64,000 nucleotides of DNA from Thuidium tamariscinum (GCA_947034885.2 OX344749.2:52295682-52359681), one strand, 5' to 3'; shown: positions 11,836-24,545, counted from the stretch's first letter. Program-made: numbers and translations. The notes: generated by a model not told the origin, from the sequence alone.

Positions 11836-14202
11836 TTTAATCTCCAAAGTCCTAAGGCCATTTTCTTATCAGAAACAACTCAAGATTGCCATTTTTGCTA
11901 CGTTCATCCAAGAAAGGAATTTTTTTTTCTCCAAAATCTAACCATAAGATCTTGTAGATAACCTAATAGGATTTTTACTTTAGTTTTTTTGTGCGGATTT
12001 TTGGGGTTAATTTTGTGTTTTTGAAGGCTTTTTAGGGAGTTTATGCACTAATTGGATGATTTTGTATGTTTTTTACCAATTAGGAGTGCAGATTTTGAAC
12101 CAATTTTGTTGTATGAATTCAATTTGGATGTGATGGAGTCTGCCGAGTGGGGTGATTTGAAGTTATTGTGGGTCAGGTTAGATCCCAGTTGGTGAATTTC
12201 TTTTGTGTCCAAGTCGGATTTTCCTTAATCAATTCGGAGTAGTTGGGAGCAGGGCCACTTGTCAGTTCCCACTAGGGTTATTTGGCTGGCAGTTAGGTCG
12301 TGGTTCCAATTGGGATTGTGCTGGGCAGTTAGGCTCCAAGTTGGAGCAGTTTTGGTAACCGTTTTTGGGAATTCCTATTAGTTTGTGTTTTGCAATTTTG
12401 TTGTCACCCAGTGTTGAATGTGTCCGCTGCGAGTCCCAGCCTATCGTGCTGCGTATTTGTGTTTGTTTGTGTAATTCCAAGTGGGGAAATTTGTTTGCTT
12501 TTGTGTGTGTATGCTTTTGTTTGCTGAGTGGTCAGTGATGGTGTGTGAGTCTGTGTCCAAGTCGGGGAACTAGAGCAGGTGGTGGAAGTGATTCCTATTT
12601 TGGAATAATCAGAAGAATTATTACCAATTAGGAAGTATAGGAATTGGGGGACAGGAGTGCATTGTAGAAATTTGAGTCCACAATTCGGGTTTATTAGCTG
12701 TGATGAAAGCAATTAGGGAATCAGTGATAATGGAGGAAGTTAAATTTGTAACATGATTCCTAGTAGGAGGAAGTAGCTGAGAGGACAGAGAGCAATTTGT
12801 AAATTGCAAATAGGGTCCTATTCGGAGATTTAAAGGAAGCTTATGGAAAACAATTACAATGTTAATGGTGATTTGTCACCAAATCGAAATTAATATCAGG
12901 CTATATGGAGCTGATTTGAAGCTAATGGGAAGTGATTTAAGTTCCTGTGTGTGAATGTTATTGGATTAATTTTCCAATTGGGTTATGAAGCTGAATGTGT
13001 GAATGAAATTCAATTTGGGAAATTAATGTGTCAGTTGTTGGAATGGTAGAATCTTATTCCAATTTGGCTGGAACAGAATTTGTGTGTATGCATGTTGAGA
13101 TGTTGCATGATGTATGCCAAATTGGAAGATGATCTGATGTAATGTGAAGTATACAATTTGGGGTGATTCAGTATGTTGGGATGCTGATTGCTTATGGTAG
13201 CTGAGAGTACCAAATTGGTGAAATGCAGAGTGTTGAGTGATTACAATTGAAAGAAAAATCAATTTGGTTTTAGTGTGTCGTTGTAATAATGTTCTTGGTG
13301 ATGAAATTCCAAATTAGATTAACCTATTAGCATAGATTTCCTACTTGACCATCTCCCTTGGAACGAACTTATTATACTAATAGGGTAATTTTCGAATAGG
13401 TCATTATCCTTCTTCAACAGATCTTACACTCCACTTGTTTGAGATCATGTAGTAAAAATTTCACAAAGTTAGACCATACATACTGAAAGATATTAGCATT
13501 CAACGATGGATAATAAAGCATTTTAAAACTCTATGGTGCAATTTTAGATGACTTCAACTACCATTTGAGGAAAAAAATTTGCACTATACACTTTGAATTT
13601 AATTTTTTTTTGTATTGAAGAATCAAGTCAAAAGTGCGGGGCAATATTTCCAAAAAGAAAACACTCAATTATCATTCTGACTTTAGAAAATTGTTAAGAG
13701 AAGTAGGTCCAAGATTGAACAAAAAACTAAATCCTTAATAGCTCTAAGATGAGATTGAAACACCATAATTCCAATGGTGAGATTGTTCTTTCAAGCATAC
13801 TTAACCTTGTGTAATTTTATTTTTTTTAAATTGTAAAAAATGCATTCAAAAATGAAATCTTTAAGTTATTTTTTCAAGAAGATGCTCTAACTACCCAAAA
13901 ATAGGGTTTCCATAACTTTCACATAACAAATCCAAATGGAATGATTCAAATCTTCCTATGTATAAAAAATTACAATCTACAAGAAATAATATTTTTTTAA
14001 ATTTAAAATTCTTTTGGAGGTAAAGAAGTTCTTACCTACCACACTAAAAAAAGGACTCTTTGTGCCATAACCTTTACTCTTAGGCATCAATTGAAATAAA
14101 AATTATATTTTCACAAACCTAATGTGTTTTCCTATCTTCACAAAAAGTTTCAAAAAATCTTGATAAATATTGGGAACTTAAAGACTTGCCCAAAATCCAT
14201 TT
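11836..14202 (+). mobile_element. TTAA family B element interrupted by a 1.46-kb insertion
   Basis: Sequence 11836-11956 matches the left part of the family B copy at 57034. The match resumes at 13420 (ATCATGTAGTAAAAATTTCAC and onward) and runs to about 14202, where the usual right end is missing. The two halves are separated by 11957-13419, listed separately. No transposase is present. Confidence 0.55.
11957..13419 (+). mobile_element. Insertion made of a CCAATTNGG word array
   Basis: The insertion is flanked by GATCTTGTA (11948-11956) and GATCTTACA (13420-13428). The related uninterrupted element near 57150 has a single GGATCTTGTAC, so this looks like an old 9-bp target duplication. The interior repeats a degenerate word, for example CCAATTAGG 12076 and 12624, CCAAGTCGG 12209 and 12557, CCAATTGGG 12306, CCAAGTTGG 12338, CCAAGTGGG 12478, CAATTCGG 12230 and 12681, CCTAGTAGG 12752, CCTATTCGG 12816 and many TTTGG variants to 13320. 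The ends contain GATAACCTA and the inverse of GATAATGACCTA. Minus-strand open frames here encode only low-complexity peptides. Confidence 0.55.
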
Positions 14203-14204
14203 TC

Positions 14205-17200
14205 AGTAAATTTTCTTAAGAAGAAATATGTAATTGGTATCTAATCTAAGTTGTTTCATATTTTTTGGGCCTGTGTGTAGTTAAATATATAGATTTTTGA
14301 AGTTGAAATACACTAGGGATTAGTAGGCATCAAAAGAAATCACTTCATGAAATGTGCCAAATTGATACTAAGGCTAAGTTTGAGCCTCCTATCTTATATT
14401 GGCATTGTTCAATAGAAATGCAGCCCAAATTTAGTTGTTATTGCACTCATTACTTTTGCAATAGGTTTCTTTTAGGCAATTAAATGCCTAATTTCCTCCA
14501 AAAAAATGGGTAACTTCAAGCCTATAGAAAAAATGAGGGTAAATATGTTAAAAAATGCTAGACTATAATCATGGCCTTCTACATTGTTGCCAAAATGCTT
14601 CTGAAACCTCATTTCATGCATCACACAAAGTCAATACATCTCAGGGGGTTAACTCCCCTTTACAAATTATTACCACGTGCAATAAAGGGGTATTTAATGA
14701 GGGGTATTTATCTCCTCCCTATTTTTTTTCCTCCCCCTATTAGTAGATAAAAAGCTACTAGTGCATTATTTTCTATATCCTATTTTTTTTTTGTAAAATC
14801 ATAGAGAGCCTTATTTTAGGCACCCTAATTTTTTCCTACATTTGAAAAGTAAATAGAACTCAAACAATTGCAATGCATTGCAAAACATGTAAACTACTAG
14901 CATTCCAATCTTGATTCCAATACATTCAACCCTAAATGACAATACTATTGACATATCATTGAAAAACCCATATGAAAAACGGAGGCTACAAATATATTAT
15001 ACCATTGATCATATATTACACCATGTAAAGATAAAAACTTATAGAATAAAGAAGCATCAATTAACCTATGGCATAGAATTCAATTGAATTTCAATTTGAA
15101 AGAAGATCAATACATGCTTATTCATATAAATAAGTAAAGAGAAATTAAATTTAAAATTAAATTTAAAATAAAAAAAATTAAATTAAATATGAAATTAAAG
15201 AAAGAAAGAAAAATTAAATATAAAATTAAATAAGTTAAGAAAATTAAATATAAAAGATTGAATCCAAAGTACAAAAACAAAGGATGAAAGCCATACCCTG
15301 AAATATAGGCAACCTAAACTGCAAGATTAAAAATGAAGACAATTAAAAAATCTACGTTCATCCAAAATCCAGATAGCACAAACTGTTGTACAAGAGTTGC
15401 AATGCAAATGACTCTAATGTAGCCTCAATGATATGAAACTACTCTAGTACAATAAACCAACTCTTGCAATAGGCAACAAAGAATTTGTTTGAACCACAAA
15501 ATCTTGACAAAAGGTTAAACTACTACAATCAAGGCAAACGCATTTCCCACCAAACCTCCAAAGGTGGCTAATTCAAATTTAGACTAGCATTTAACTTACA
15601 ACCTAGTTACCAAATCTAATAAATGAAAAACTGAACCTATTAAGAACTTCTAAGGGAATCCAATATTTGGCATCTTATTTTTTTCTACTACTGAAAAAAA
15701 AGGTAGGAATTTCTTACCACCCTATTTTATATATAAACAAACCAAGACATATTATTGATGCTATAATACATCTACCAAAAATATAAAATTTTCCTTCAAT
15801 GAATTAATTTGACCCTATTTTTTTATCTCACGTCACTTTCTATTGCATCAAGAGTTAACCCCCCAAGCAATACATTTAAGAATTGCATACAAAAATTATA
15901 CTCAAAATTGTACATTCAAAATTGGCCTCCTTCAAATAAAGACCCACAAATTAAAGAACCAAAAAACTTTACACCTTCTTTAAGAGAAAGCCATATAACC
16001 ATTTGTTAAAAAAAACAAAAAAAACTTACTTTGCAGACTCTGCAAAATGAAGCCTTCTTGAGGCAAATTCATGTTTTTTGTTATGCCTTTGCAATCATGT
16101 TCTATACTTCAATAAGGTAGAAGGGTGAGAAAGTGCTCACTTAAAGGAAATGAGGCTTATTTAGGGAACTTGTACGACCCTAATTTTTTTGCCATTTTTT
16201 GAGTGGAAGAAAAATGGAAGATAGTAGTTTGGTGATCTTTTTAGAATTTATGGAGTTAGAATGAAATTATAGAAAATATTTTATGGCTAATGTCAGTAGG
16301 TTGCTATTCTTGTTCCTAGGATACTTCAATAATGAAAGAGACAAGGCATTGGAATAGATCAATTGATGCAAGAAACAACTAATAGGATGGAAAAAACATT
16401 CATGCTAAGCTTTGAAAGCATCCAAGAGAAGTTAGAAATTTTAAATTCTCTAGTGCTTTAATAATTATACAAACCACATTTTCTTCTAATGAACTTCTAA
16501 AGCCACATAGAGTTCAGTAATTGCAACTCACTTTTAGCTTCTCTTCATTAACAACTCTAAAACAATTAATTATTAGCCATTTATGTCGGTTCTATCACTT
16601 GCTCTAATCTATAGAACCGTGCACCTACAAAGGCAATTAGCCAAATTTCATGGTCTATTTCATTTTTAGAACCCTATGCACTATTCATGGCACATTTATA
16701 GTCGTGGTTCATAATGCCCAAACTATTTTTGAGCCTCCTCCTATAGTCAATGCAATCATGGTGACAACTAAAGTTAAATCCCACACTTCAATTAGCTCTT
16801 CACAAGAGTAATTGACTAGTTATGAATAGACAACTCAATTCTTGTATTCACAAAAACAACCATTTTACTTGTCAATAAAAGTAGAGTTTGCTACAATGAA
16901 CATGGAGTATCAACATTTAGTTACAAGTAACTTAGTTGGTTGAAATCTAGAATTTTCAAATTGAGTTCAAAATTTGAGGATAAAACCAATCATTTTAAAA
17001 GATAAAAAAAATTCTTTATTTTCTTAAAGCTTAGCTAAAGAATATACTCCATATAACTAGTTGGTCCAAGAAAATGTAGGGATTTTAGCCAATTAAGCTA
17101 AAATTTCTTCTTAGACTATGATTTGCTATGGCATCCGTACATCGACACTCAACCAATTGCAACCCTCTATTAAACTTCAAGGCCTCTTGAATTGACCCAA

Positions 17201-17440
17201 AATATACTGATATAACATCAAATAAAATGGTCCCATCTAAGAATGCTCTAAAAATATCTCAAATGTTGGGACAATAGTAAGGCATTGTTACAGTATGAGT
17301 TTACATCTCCTTATTTTTCTAAAATTGATGTCCACAAAGTCTTACCTTTAGTGAATTACTACTATTTATCAAAATCTAAAATTTCTTTTTAACTACAAAC
17401 AAGATCCTTCAAAAAAAAATTTAATATAATAATAGGAGTC
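14205..17440. other. AT-rich intergenic sequence
   Basis: No gene is supported. The part from 14205 resembles a repeat also seen at 55570 and 63170 (ATCTAAxxxAAGTxGTTTCATAT). At 15160-15260 there are low-complexity AAATTAAAT runs. Another TAAGGTAG-type end lies near 16114. The rest is featureless to my reading. Confidence 0.4.
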
Positions 17441-18128
17441 ATGTTAAATTGCTTTTTGGCTCCAAATGACTCAAGATTTATAGAGAAGGTATTTATAACT
17501 ATCACACATATTACCTAGTTTTTTTTAATAATTTTCAAAAATAGTATACTATCCAAAAATATATCCCAATTGAATGTCACAATTGTCAATTTGGAGTGTT
17601 TTAGCACTATTTAGTATCCAAAAAAATGAATTTTGAGGTCAATCTTGGATGAGGTGGTCTTCTAATAGACTTGTAGCTAATGGCTAAAGGAATTTAAGAA
17701 ATAATTAATTTTGTTTGGTGTAAAAGTCTACAAAGTAAGATTCTTTTTGCTTGTGTTTTGAAACATATAAAATGTTATTTTAGTGGATTTTTTGGTGAAT
17801 GACTATCTCTATAAAGTTATTACAAATCTTCATTTTTTATTTTTTGTACACTTATTTTTACTATTTTAAACTAATTTAAACATCAAAGTACCTATTTCCT
17901 TGAGGTTTGGCACTTTTCAAGTTCTCCTACTTAGAAAAATTTTCTATACATTTCCTTCCCTGAGTACCTTCATCTTAAAGGTATATATAAAAGTCATATT
18001 TTTAATATTCTTTAATATTTTTTAATATTTTAAGAAAATTCCTTTTTTAACTTTAAAGTACTCCAAAAAAAGTCATGAGTATTGTTGCAAAACACAACAA
18101 ATAGTACAAGTGTTTCTTGCAATCACCC
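17440..18128 (+). mobile_element. GGGTCATTGC element, left end degraded
   Basis: The body matches 38560-39231 block for block, including TTTCAAAAATA, a CCCAATTGAATGTCACA-type block, TTGAGGTTTGGCACTTTTCA and TCTCCTACTTAGA. It ends GTGTTTCTTGCAATCACCC at 18128. The left terminus could not be recognised. It is non-coding. Confidence 0.6.
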
Positions 18129-18952
18129 CTTACTATAATTGAAGTTTAAAAGCTTAATATTGAGATAACAAGTATAGAAGTTCAATTTCAAATTAAAATG
18201 ACAACTAATATTATTATAGAATTGCTAATGACAATCCTCTACAAAATCTCTCACTTACATGTAGTAAGCTAAAAAATGAACAATTTTTTTTGTTGTAGAA
18301 GACCAATACAATGAATCCATGAATTTTTTTTTGTTATCAATGGACACATTTAAGAAATAAAGTATGTATATTTTTCTAAAAAGCATTGTAAGATCTTGAA
18401 ATTAATTATTTTCTAAGACGTTACCCTCAATTAAAAGATCTATAGAATCTAAGAAATTATATAGATTGCTTCAAGCATGAATTATATTTTACTTTGGTTT
18501 TCTTAAAATGTAGTTCTTAACTTGAAAATTCTTAAAAAGTGGATATCGTTTTTGTCTACTTGGATAATTGAAAAATTACTTTTTCAATCAAGCTGGCTCA
18601 ATTTCAAAGATAAAGGCAATATGTAAGTATGAGTGAGTTAGAATTATTTTGAATTTGTTGGACATTGTAAATTCATCCTTATGGTAAAGGTGTAACAAGT
18701 ACACTTTTTATTATCAAATCTTGAAAGCATCTAAGGACTTGCTTGAAATCCAAATTGTCCTCTACAGAAACAAATGGTCTTTTAGGGGTTAAAAGATATA
18801 GTGTTGAACAAAAACTAGTTTTACAAAATGCTACCAATATAGTTAGTGTTTCTCACAACAACATCTATCCATAGAGACTCCATTGTATTCAACATGATTA
18901 TCAAGTGTGGATTGTAGCTTTGCACTCTCATTGGTGGGAGTTGTTGTCACTG
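18129..18952. other. AT-rich intergenic sequence
   Basis: No gene is seen. A fragment at about 18740-18800 ending GGTCTTTTAGGGGTTAA looks like an isolated right end of a TTAA family B element. Confidence 0.4.
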
Positions 18953-19907
18953 TTAACCCCTAAAGGTTTTTGACTATGTTTTCACCAAAAACGCTCCAAA
19001 ATTGTCATTTCTAATATAAGTGCAATTTTCTTTTTTTAAAACACATTTTTGACTCATGTAACCATAGGATCTTGTAGTAAGGTGGTTTGTAAATATGTGG
19101 AAAAAATTTCAGAAATTTTCACTGCGTAGGTTGCAAGATATAAGCATTTGAATTGACAAAAATTGTTTTTTTATCCCTGCGAAATTCCGGGCAGCTGCAC
19201 TTCACAAGGTCACATTTGTGTGAAAAAAAATTCAAAATGGTGGTTACTCTTTGAATTCATACTTCAATGCAAGTTGGCTACATTGTCAAAAAATTTCAAA
19301 CCATTTGGAATTGTACAACATATAGGAAAAAATAAGTAAGTAGAAAGAAGTAAAAAATGAGCCAAAATACAAAATTGTGAACATTTTATTCATGGAATTG
19401 AAAATTTTCAATCCCAATGGTTAAAATGTTGTAATAAACAATCTACATGTTTTGTTTTTATTTTTTTTCCAAAAATATGAAAAATTGAATTAAATGAAGA
19501 ATTTCAAACTTTTTTTGTACTGTAGAGATTCTGTAATTGGCCACAAACTACCCCAAACTCAAAATCTTCATAACTTTTGACTCATTGATTGGAATGGATT
19601 GATTCAAATCTTCCCATGTCTGTATAAACCTTAAGAACCAATTTGAAATATATCTTTTAAAATTAAAAAAATCTGAATAAGTTTTTCCAGCTGCCCACAG
19701 TGTCCGTCGAGTAAAGAAAATAACATATCCTGCCATAACTTTTTAACCGTGAAGTCAAAAGTTATGAAAAATTTTGGGTCTTAAAGCTACTCTTCGGGCA
19801 CACATTGTATCAAAATTTCAAAAAAACAAAATAAAAACTCCATTTATAGTGAGCTGCCCAAAAATTTTATAATCTAAAAAAACGTTGTTCAGGGCTTTAG
19901 GGATTAA
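18953..19907 (+). mobile_element. TTAA family A element (955 bp)
   Basis: It begins TTAACCCCTAAAGG at 18953 and ends CTTTAGGGATTAA at 19907. It is the reverse-oriented twin of 242-1176 and a relative of 50735-51566 and 52824-53767. The right half contains the GTCAAAAGTTATGAAAAATT and CTTAAAGCTACTC blocks that make up both arms of the foldback at 34432-35192. No transposase frame is present. Confidence 0.7.
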
Positions 19908-20019
19908 GCTTTTCAAAAGAATTGTGATTGAAAACACTGTTCTCTTGAAATAAGAAAAATCCAAGCTTGATGAAGAGATGGTAAGCCCCATCTGGACATA
20001 GGGTTGAGGACTCATTTTA

Positions 20020-21060
20020 TAGAGGCCGGACTCTTTTTTTCCTTGGGTATGTCTTCGTTAGGGTAGATCTAGGAGGCCGAGCTGGCCAAGACAAGGCTAC
20101 GCTCTTCGTAGTGAAAGAAGCAGCAGATGCTCTTAACTTCCTCCTTAATTTGCACATGAGGCGCTCTTTTACTTGAATTGCTCCCAAAGCAAGTTTAGGG
20201 AGGGCAGGCTGTTTCGAAGAAAAAGCCGCACCTTCACTAGACGACGACCGGCATCGCCAGAGGGGGAAGCTAGAGCTCCCCTGGAGTGAGCGGGGGCCCA
20301 GAATTGAGAGCGACGAGATTCATATCCCTGTGAATGAGAGCATGTGACCAACCGTTAGTGGCAAGAGGCTCGGAATCCTCCACTCCATGCCCTCGCATCG
20401 CCATCTCCGGCATCTTCAGTCAACCCTCTGCAGTTGAAAACCAGGAATTGTCTGCAGAAGAATCCTCTCCAGACATGGAAATCCGGCTCCACGATCCCGT
20501 GCCTGACGCCTTTCGCTATCAACAGCAAATTTGCAATAGAATATGACATGCCCCGGATCATTTCCCGATTCCCCGCCCGGGATTCCAACTGTAATTTGCC
20601 CACTGTTGATTTTCGGGAAGTTAGGTTCCCCGTGGCCAACGACCACAACCGTTTCTGGCCCGAAATATACCCAACTGCCATCCAAATGAGGTAGTGCCGG
20701 CAATATTAGCCATCGGTTGGGGAAGCACAAAGGAGGAGAGCTCGCGAATGGGACTGGAGAGAGGCGGGATTGTGGGCAGGAATGGAGGCCCTAGCTTGGG
20801 TGGAGGAATCGCCTGTTCGTCGGCTCATTTTTTAAGCTCGTAATCCCGGTAACGTGTGAAGATGCACAAGCTTTTGCGGGGATGGGGGCGTTACCTCCGG
20901 GGAGTACCTTCCAAGCACGTTCGCGCCTCGGTCTGTACTGGAGGCTGGTCGATCGAGCAATCACTATGCGGTGACGACGACGGAAGGTATCTGGTTTTCA
21001 AGATGCTAGCTGACACTGAAGGGACTCGACCAATGCACGACTGACTTCGACTTTTTGGAG
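20020..21060 (-). other. GC-rich island with unrecognised coding-like ORFs
   Basis: Composition changes sharply from the AT-rich repeats to the left. Overlapping minus-strand frames run 20730-20416 (104 codons, containing WVYFGPETVVVVGHGEPN) and 20681-20355 (108 codons). On the plus strand 20434-20694 is open for 86 codons. The overlap means at most one is real. I recognise no domain and no clear splice sites. It could be a first exon and promoter of a gene, a CpG-like island, or a decayed gene. Which strand is used cannot be decided by eye. Confidence 0.25.
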
Positions 21061-22310
21061 GAGTGGATTAATACAAAGCTCCTCCTGGAAGCATGATGTC
21101 TGTGGCACTACAGTGATATCGATCGACCTGATCTGAGAAATTATGACTTCGCCTCGGTTTTTATCTTCTGGCTGACTTGTAGCCCAAGAAGATAATTTTT
21201 ACTAGTGAATATGCTGACCCTTGTCTTCTGAAATGCCTACGGTTACACAAGATATGAGTGTGAATTGGGTTCCCTTGAAGCAGACAGATTTTGCAAATTC
21301 TTATCTCTCGAGAAAAGAGATTTCTGAAACAAATAATATTATGTTCAATGAATATTCATTAAATAAGGAGCTGAACATTCAAATCGAAAAATTATAACTT
21401 AGAGACGTCCTCCAAAGGACTAGCCTCGTAGGCCCGCTCTTCCAATCTCGCGAGTAGATGGAATATCCTTCCTGGGATCTTTAAAAGTGATGTGAATTAA
21501 AGTCGCCATTCATAACTCTTCACTAATGGGATTTTAGTTAAGAGTGACTATATATCACATCACCATTGTGATCCCCATTTTTGTGGAAGATGAAGAGGTC
21601 CCTCTTGAACTACCGAAAAAATGTCACTGGAAGATTTTTATCAATTCCGGAGCTTAGCCTGTCAGTTCTTACGAAAAATTATAATATATAGCAGCGAGTC
21701 AGATTGTTCCATAGGAATCTCTCTAAGCTAAGTTAAGTTGAGTAGAGTTCTGGAATCTGATACGTCGAAACCTGAAGGTTGACGGAAATTTGACTGTAAT
21801 ATGCCGCGCTCCTCATATCTTGTTGCCGAGATCTCAGGGTACATGCCGACTGCAATGCATCCAGGCCTCGTCATCAATCTACGTCCAGAAGTATTATCGA
21901 TCCTCTTCTATATTCACCATTCCGTCCCTCTCCGCCATTAGAATTTAAATTTAAAATTCTTTCTAATTCAGAGTTCATTGAAGGCTTCAATTCACATCCA
22001 ATTTCCCAATATTTACCATTTACCATGATCTAGAAAGTTTCGACCAGACGACAAGCAAAATCAGGCTCGTGCACCCGAGAGCACTGCTTCGAATACTTTA
22101 GGAAGATTCCGGAGGAAGCTTAAAGCGAGCGACTCAGGGAAAGGACCCGATAAGTAGACTCCCCACCCCATGCACACTCGATCTCGACAGCCCTTTGCAG
22201 CAACTCCAGTGGCCGGAGCTCAGGTCGTTGATCAAGCCTCAATGCTAGCTAGTTAGACAAGTCGAGGCAAGGCAGCTTGAATTGTAGTGCAGCTAGTATT
22301 TGGTTAAGCC
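21061..22310 (+). promoter_or_regulatory. Upstream region of the zinc-finger gene
   Basis: Non-repetitive, moderately GC sequence precedes the gene, with no other gene recognised. A TATA-like TCTATATTCA occurs at about 21907, some 400 bp before the start codon, but no feature marks it as the core promoter. Small developmental regulators often carry long upstream control regions, which is a general point and not visible here. Confidence 0.3.
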
Positions 22311-23036
22311 ATGGCGACGCATGTAGCAATGCAGCAAGCGGATCAACGTCAAGGCTGGTCGTCTCTTCCGAGCTGGGGCGCACCACCACTATCGTGCGGG
22401 GGCGGCAACACCTGGAGCAAGCGCTTGAGCGCCATGGCAGACGACGACAATGATTCCTGGGAGGTTCGCGCGTTTGCAGAAGACGCCTCCAGCTGTGGGC
22501 AATGGCCCCCGCGCTCATACGCCTGCAGTTTCTGCAGACGCGGCTTCCGCACGGCGCAAGCCCTCGGAGGCCACATGAACGTGCACCGGCGGGAGAGGCA
22601 GGAAGCCAATAAGCTTCGCAATGCTGCGGCCGCTGCAGAGAACCATCGCCTAGCTGGTGTTGTGCCGAATCGCGACTGGGACTTGGCATCTCTGTCGCAC
22701 TTGCTGGACCGACAACCGACCTCCCGCACCACGGTGGAATTACTGTCACCCCTGTCACCCCAGTCGTTGAGCTTGTCGCTGTCGACGTCGGGATCGTCCA
22801 TGAGCAGCGCGGTGCCATCGCCGGAGTCCATTTCCTCGAGCTTTGGCATCCCTGTGGACATCCTGTGCGAGTCGCTTCGCCAGGGACGAGCTTCCTGGAG
22901 CTCGGAGCGTGGGTTTCATCCCTATGAGAGATCGGGGCTCGTGAGCCAAGCCCGCTTCTCAACCGTCCCCGAGGACAACACTCCTGCCATGGATCTAGAG
23001 CTTCGTCTTGGTCGAAGCAACTCCGACGGTCGATAA
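22311..23036 (+). CDS. SUPERMAN-like single C2H2 zinc-finger transcriptional repressor
   Basis: The intronless frame encodes 241 residues. One Cys2-His2 finger lies at residues 72-92 (C72, C75, H88, H92; spacing C-X2-C-X12-H-X3-H). It carries the plant-specific QALGGH helix at 83-88 and a basic HRRER stretch after it. The C-terminus holds DLELRL (228-233), an LxLxL EAR repression motif, and a second LxLxL, LSLSL, lies at 153-157. This architecture is that of the SUPERMAN/RABBIT EARS/KNUCKLES-type repressors, nuclear proteins that recruit TOPLESS co-repressors through EAR. The start is the first ATG in frame, in an AAGCCATGGCG context; an in-frame ATG at codon 7 is possible. Codon use is much more GC-rich than the surroundings. 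An AATAAA at 23544 could serve 3'-end formation. The exact orthologue is not resolvable, so no symbol is given. Confidence 0.92.
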   Translation: MATHVAMQQADQRQGWSSLPSWGAPPLSCGGGNTWSKRLSAMADDDNDSWEVRAFAEDASSCGQWPPRSYACSFCRRGFRTAQALGGHMNVHRRERQEANKLRNAAAAAENHRLAGVVPNRDWDLASLSHLLDRQPTSRTTVELLSPLSPQSLSLSLSTSGSSMSSAVPSPESISSSFGIPVDILCESLRQGRASWSSERGFHPYERSGLVSQARFSTVPEDNTPAMDLELRLGRSNSDGR

Positions 23037-24545
23037 CTGGTTCCGAAATTTTCCAGTTTTGCAGTGCTCTGTTTCGACTCGATAAATTCAGGCTAGATAT
23101 GCACTTAGGGAGAATGGATAAGGTGGTGGTAAGGAAGTGAACACATGCAAGAGGTCTTGATGGAGCTTAATTGACTCTCGAAGCTCGCCTTAGAAAGGAG
23201 AATTTTTTGTTCAGTTTAGTTTAGATTGCGAAGTCTCTTTGCCTGCTCCGCCTTACGCCAGCCATGATGATTTTGTTAGGCTTTTTCTTAAACTGGTAGC
23301 GGTACGTGAACTTATTAGGCCATCTTACTCTCACTGCAGCTTTTGATATTCCTCCCTGCTAGCTGGGTTTTTGTTCTCCCCGACACACACACACACCTTT
23401 TAATTTCCGGTGTGGTGAATGCTAGCTGGTCATGCGCGTTCCACCCAGGCACCAACGACTCAGCTAGGTGGGTAGATTGTCATCTGCATTTGCCTTGGAA
23501 ACTGTGAAATATCACAACGGGTTTGCACACCCCTTTAACACTCAATAAATTCAATACTCTGATCCTTAAGTAATTGTCTTCATTGTCTTCATTGTCTATT
23601 GTACCTGATCACGCCTTGAATGTTCGGATTTGTGCATGGAAGTTCGGTAGGCACCTTGTTGTTGAGAGTGAATTAAGAGTGAATAAGTGCATTATCAACG
23701 CATTCATTAACATAGCAATATGTCGAAGAAATTGACACTTTTCATTCTCATGCGAGTAACTATGGAAGTGTGGACCCTCAGATCTACACTACTAGTCCTA
23801 ATTTTAGAGCTTTGTGCACTTCAAACGTTACAATTTCGGCACTTTAAAACACTTCATTTTAACAAATACGACTATCCATACTTCAGGTCTTTTGGGTTTA
23901 TTATAGGAGACGAAGTGTGGTAATGCGCTTTTCTAAGCCTTGCAGCTGCAGTGGCGCAAACTGAAGAAGAATTCATGTGTCTGGTAGGCAGTACATATTT
24001 TGCAATCTGATTTCTGAATTCTCTTTTCCAGGAATAAGTTTGCTTCATGATCACAGATAAGCTTGATATATAGCCGAACTCTTGTACGTTGTCACAGTGA
24101 AGATTGATCCGCGTGTTTTCCTAAATTTCTCCACTGGCAGTGAGTACGTCCATGAGTTGCAGATTTGGATGGCGCTGAATTGGATGCTTGAGGATATGAT
24201 AGAGCTCTTCAACACAGGGAAAAATCGACTCTGTCCCTCGCTCTCATGAAATGTATCTCTTTCATAGCTTCTATTGCGGGGCAGTGAACTCAACTTTTAA
24301 GCCATTCGAAGCTCATTGCTCTCCTCGACAGATGTGTTTTTCCCGAAGTGTGGAACTCTTAAAGCTCTAGTGTAGCATTTCGCATGTTTCGTTCGGTGCT
24401 CTTGTTGGTTTTGCCGAGATGATTTGGGAACCCCAACTTCAGTTACTCCCTAAAAGCAACTTCTATTAATTAACGCACGGTGATCATTTGCTTCCAGAAT
24501 TAAGTTGCTTTAATTAAGCAGATTTCTCACCACTGTATACTTGGA
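23037..24545. other. Downstream intergenic sequence
   Basis: No second gene is supported. The segment probably includes the 3' UTR of the zinc-finger gene (AATAAA at 23544-23549) and a short (AC)n run at about 23383-23396. The small ORFs at 23720 (+) and 24293-24051 (-) show no family features. Confidence 0.4.

Noticed and set aside
12262..13262. Overlapping minus-strand ORFs (72-102 codons) rich in Thr/Gln/Asn/His
   Set aside because: They translate the word array and occur in several frames at once. No domain features or start context.
22249..22962. 237-codon minus-strand ORF over the zinc-finger gene
   Set aside because: Antisense shadow caused by high-GC codon use; the plus strand encodes a full SUPERMAN-like domain set.
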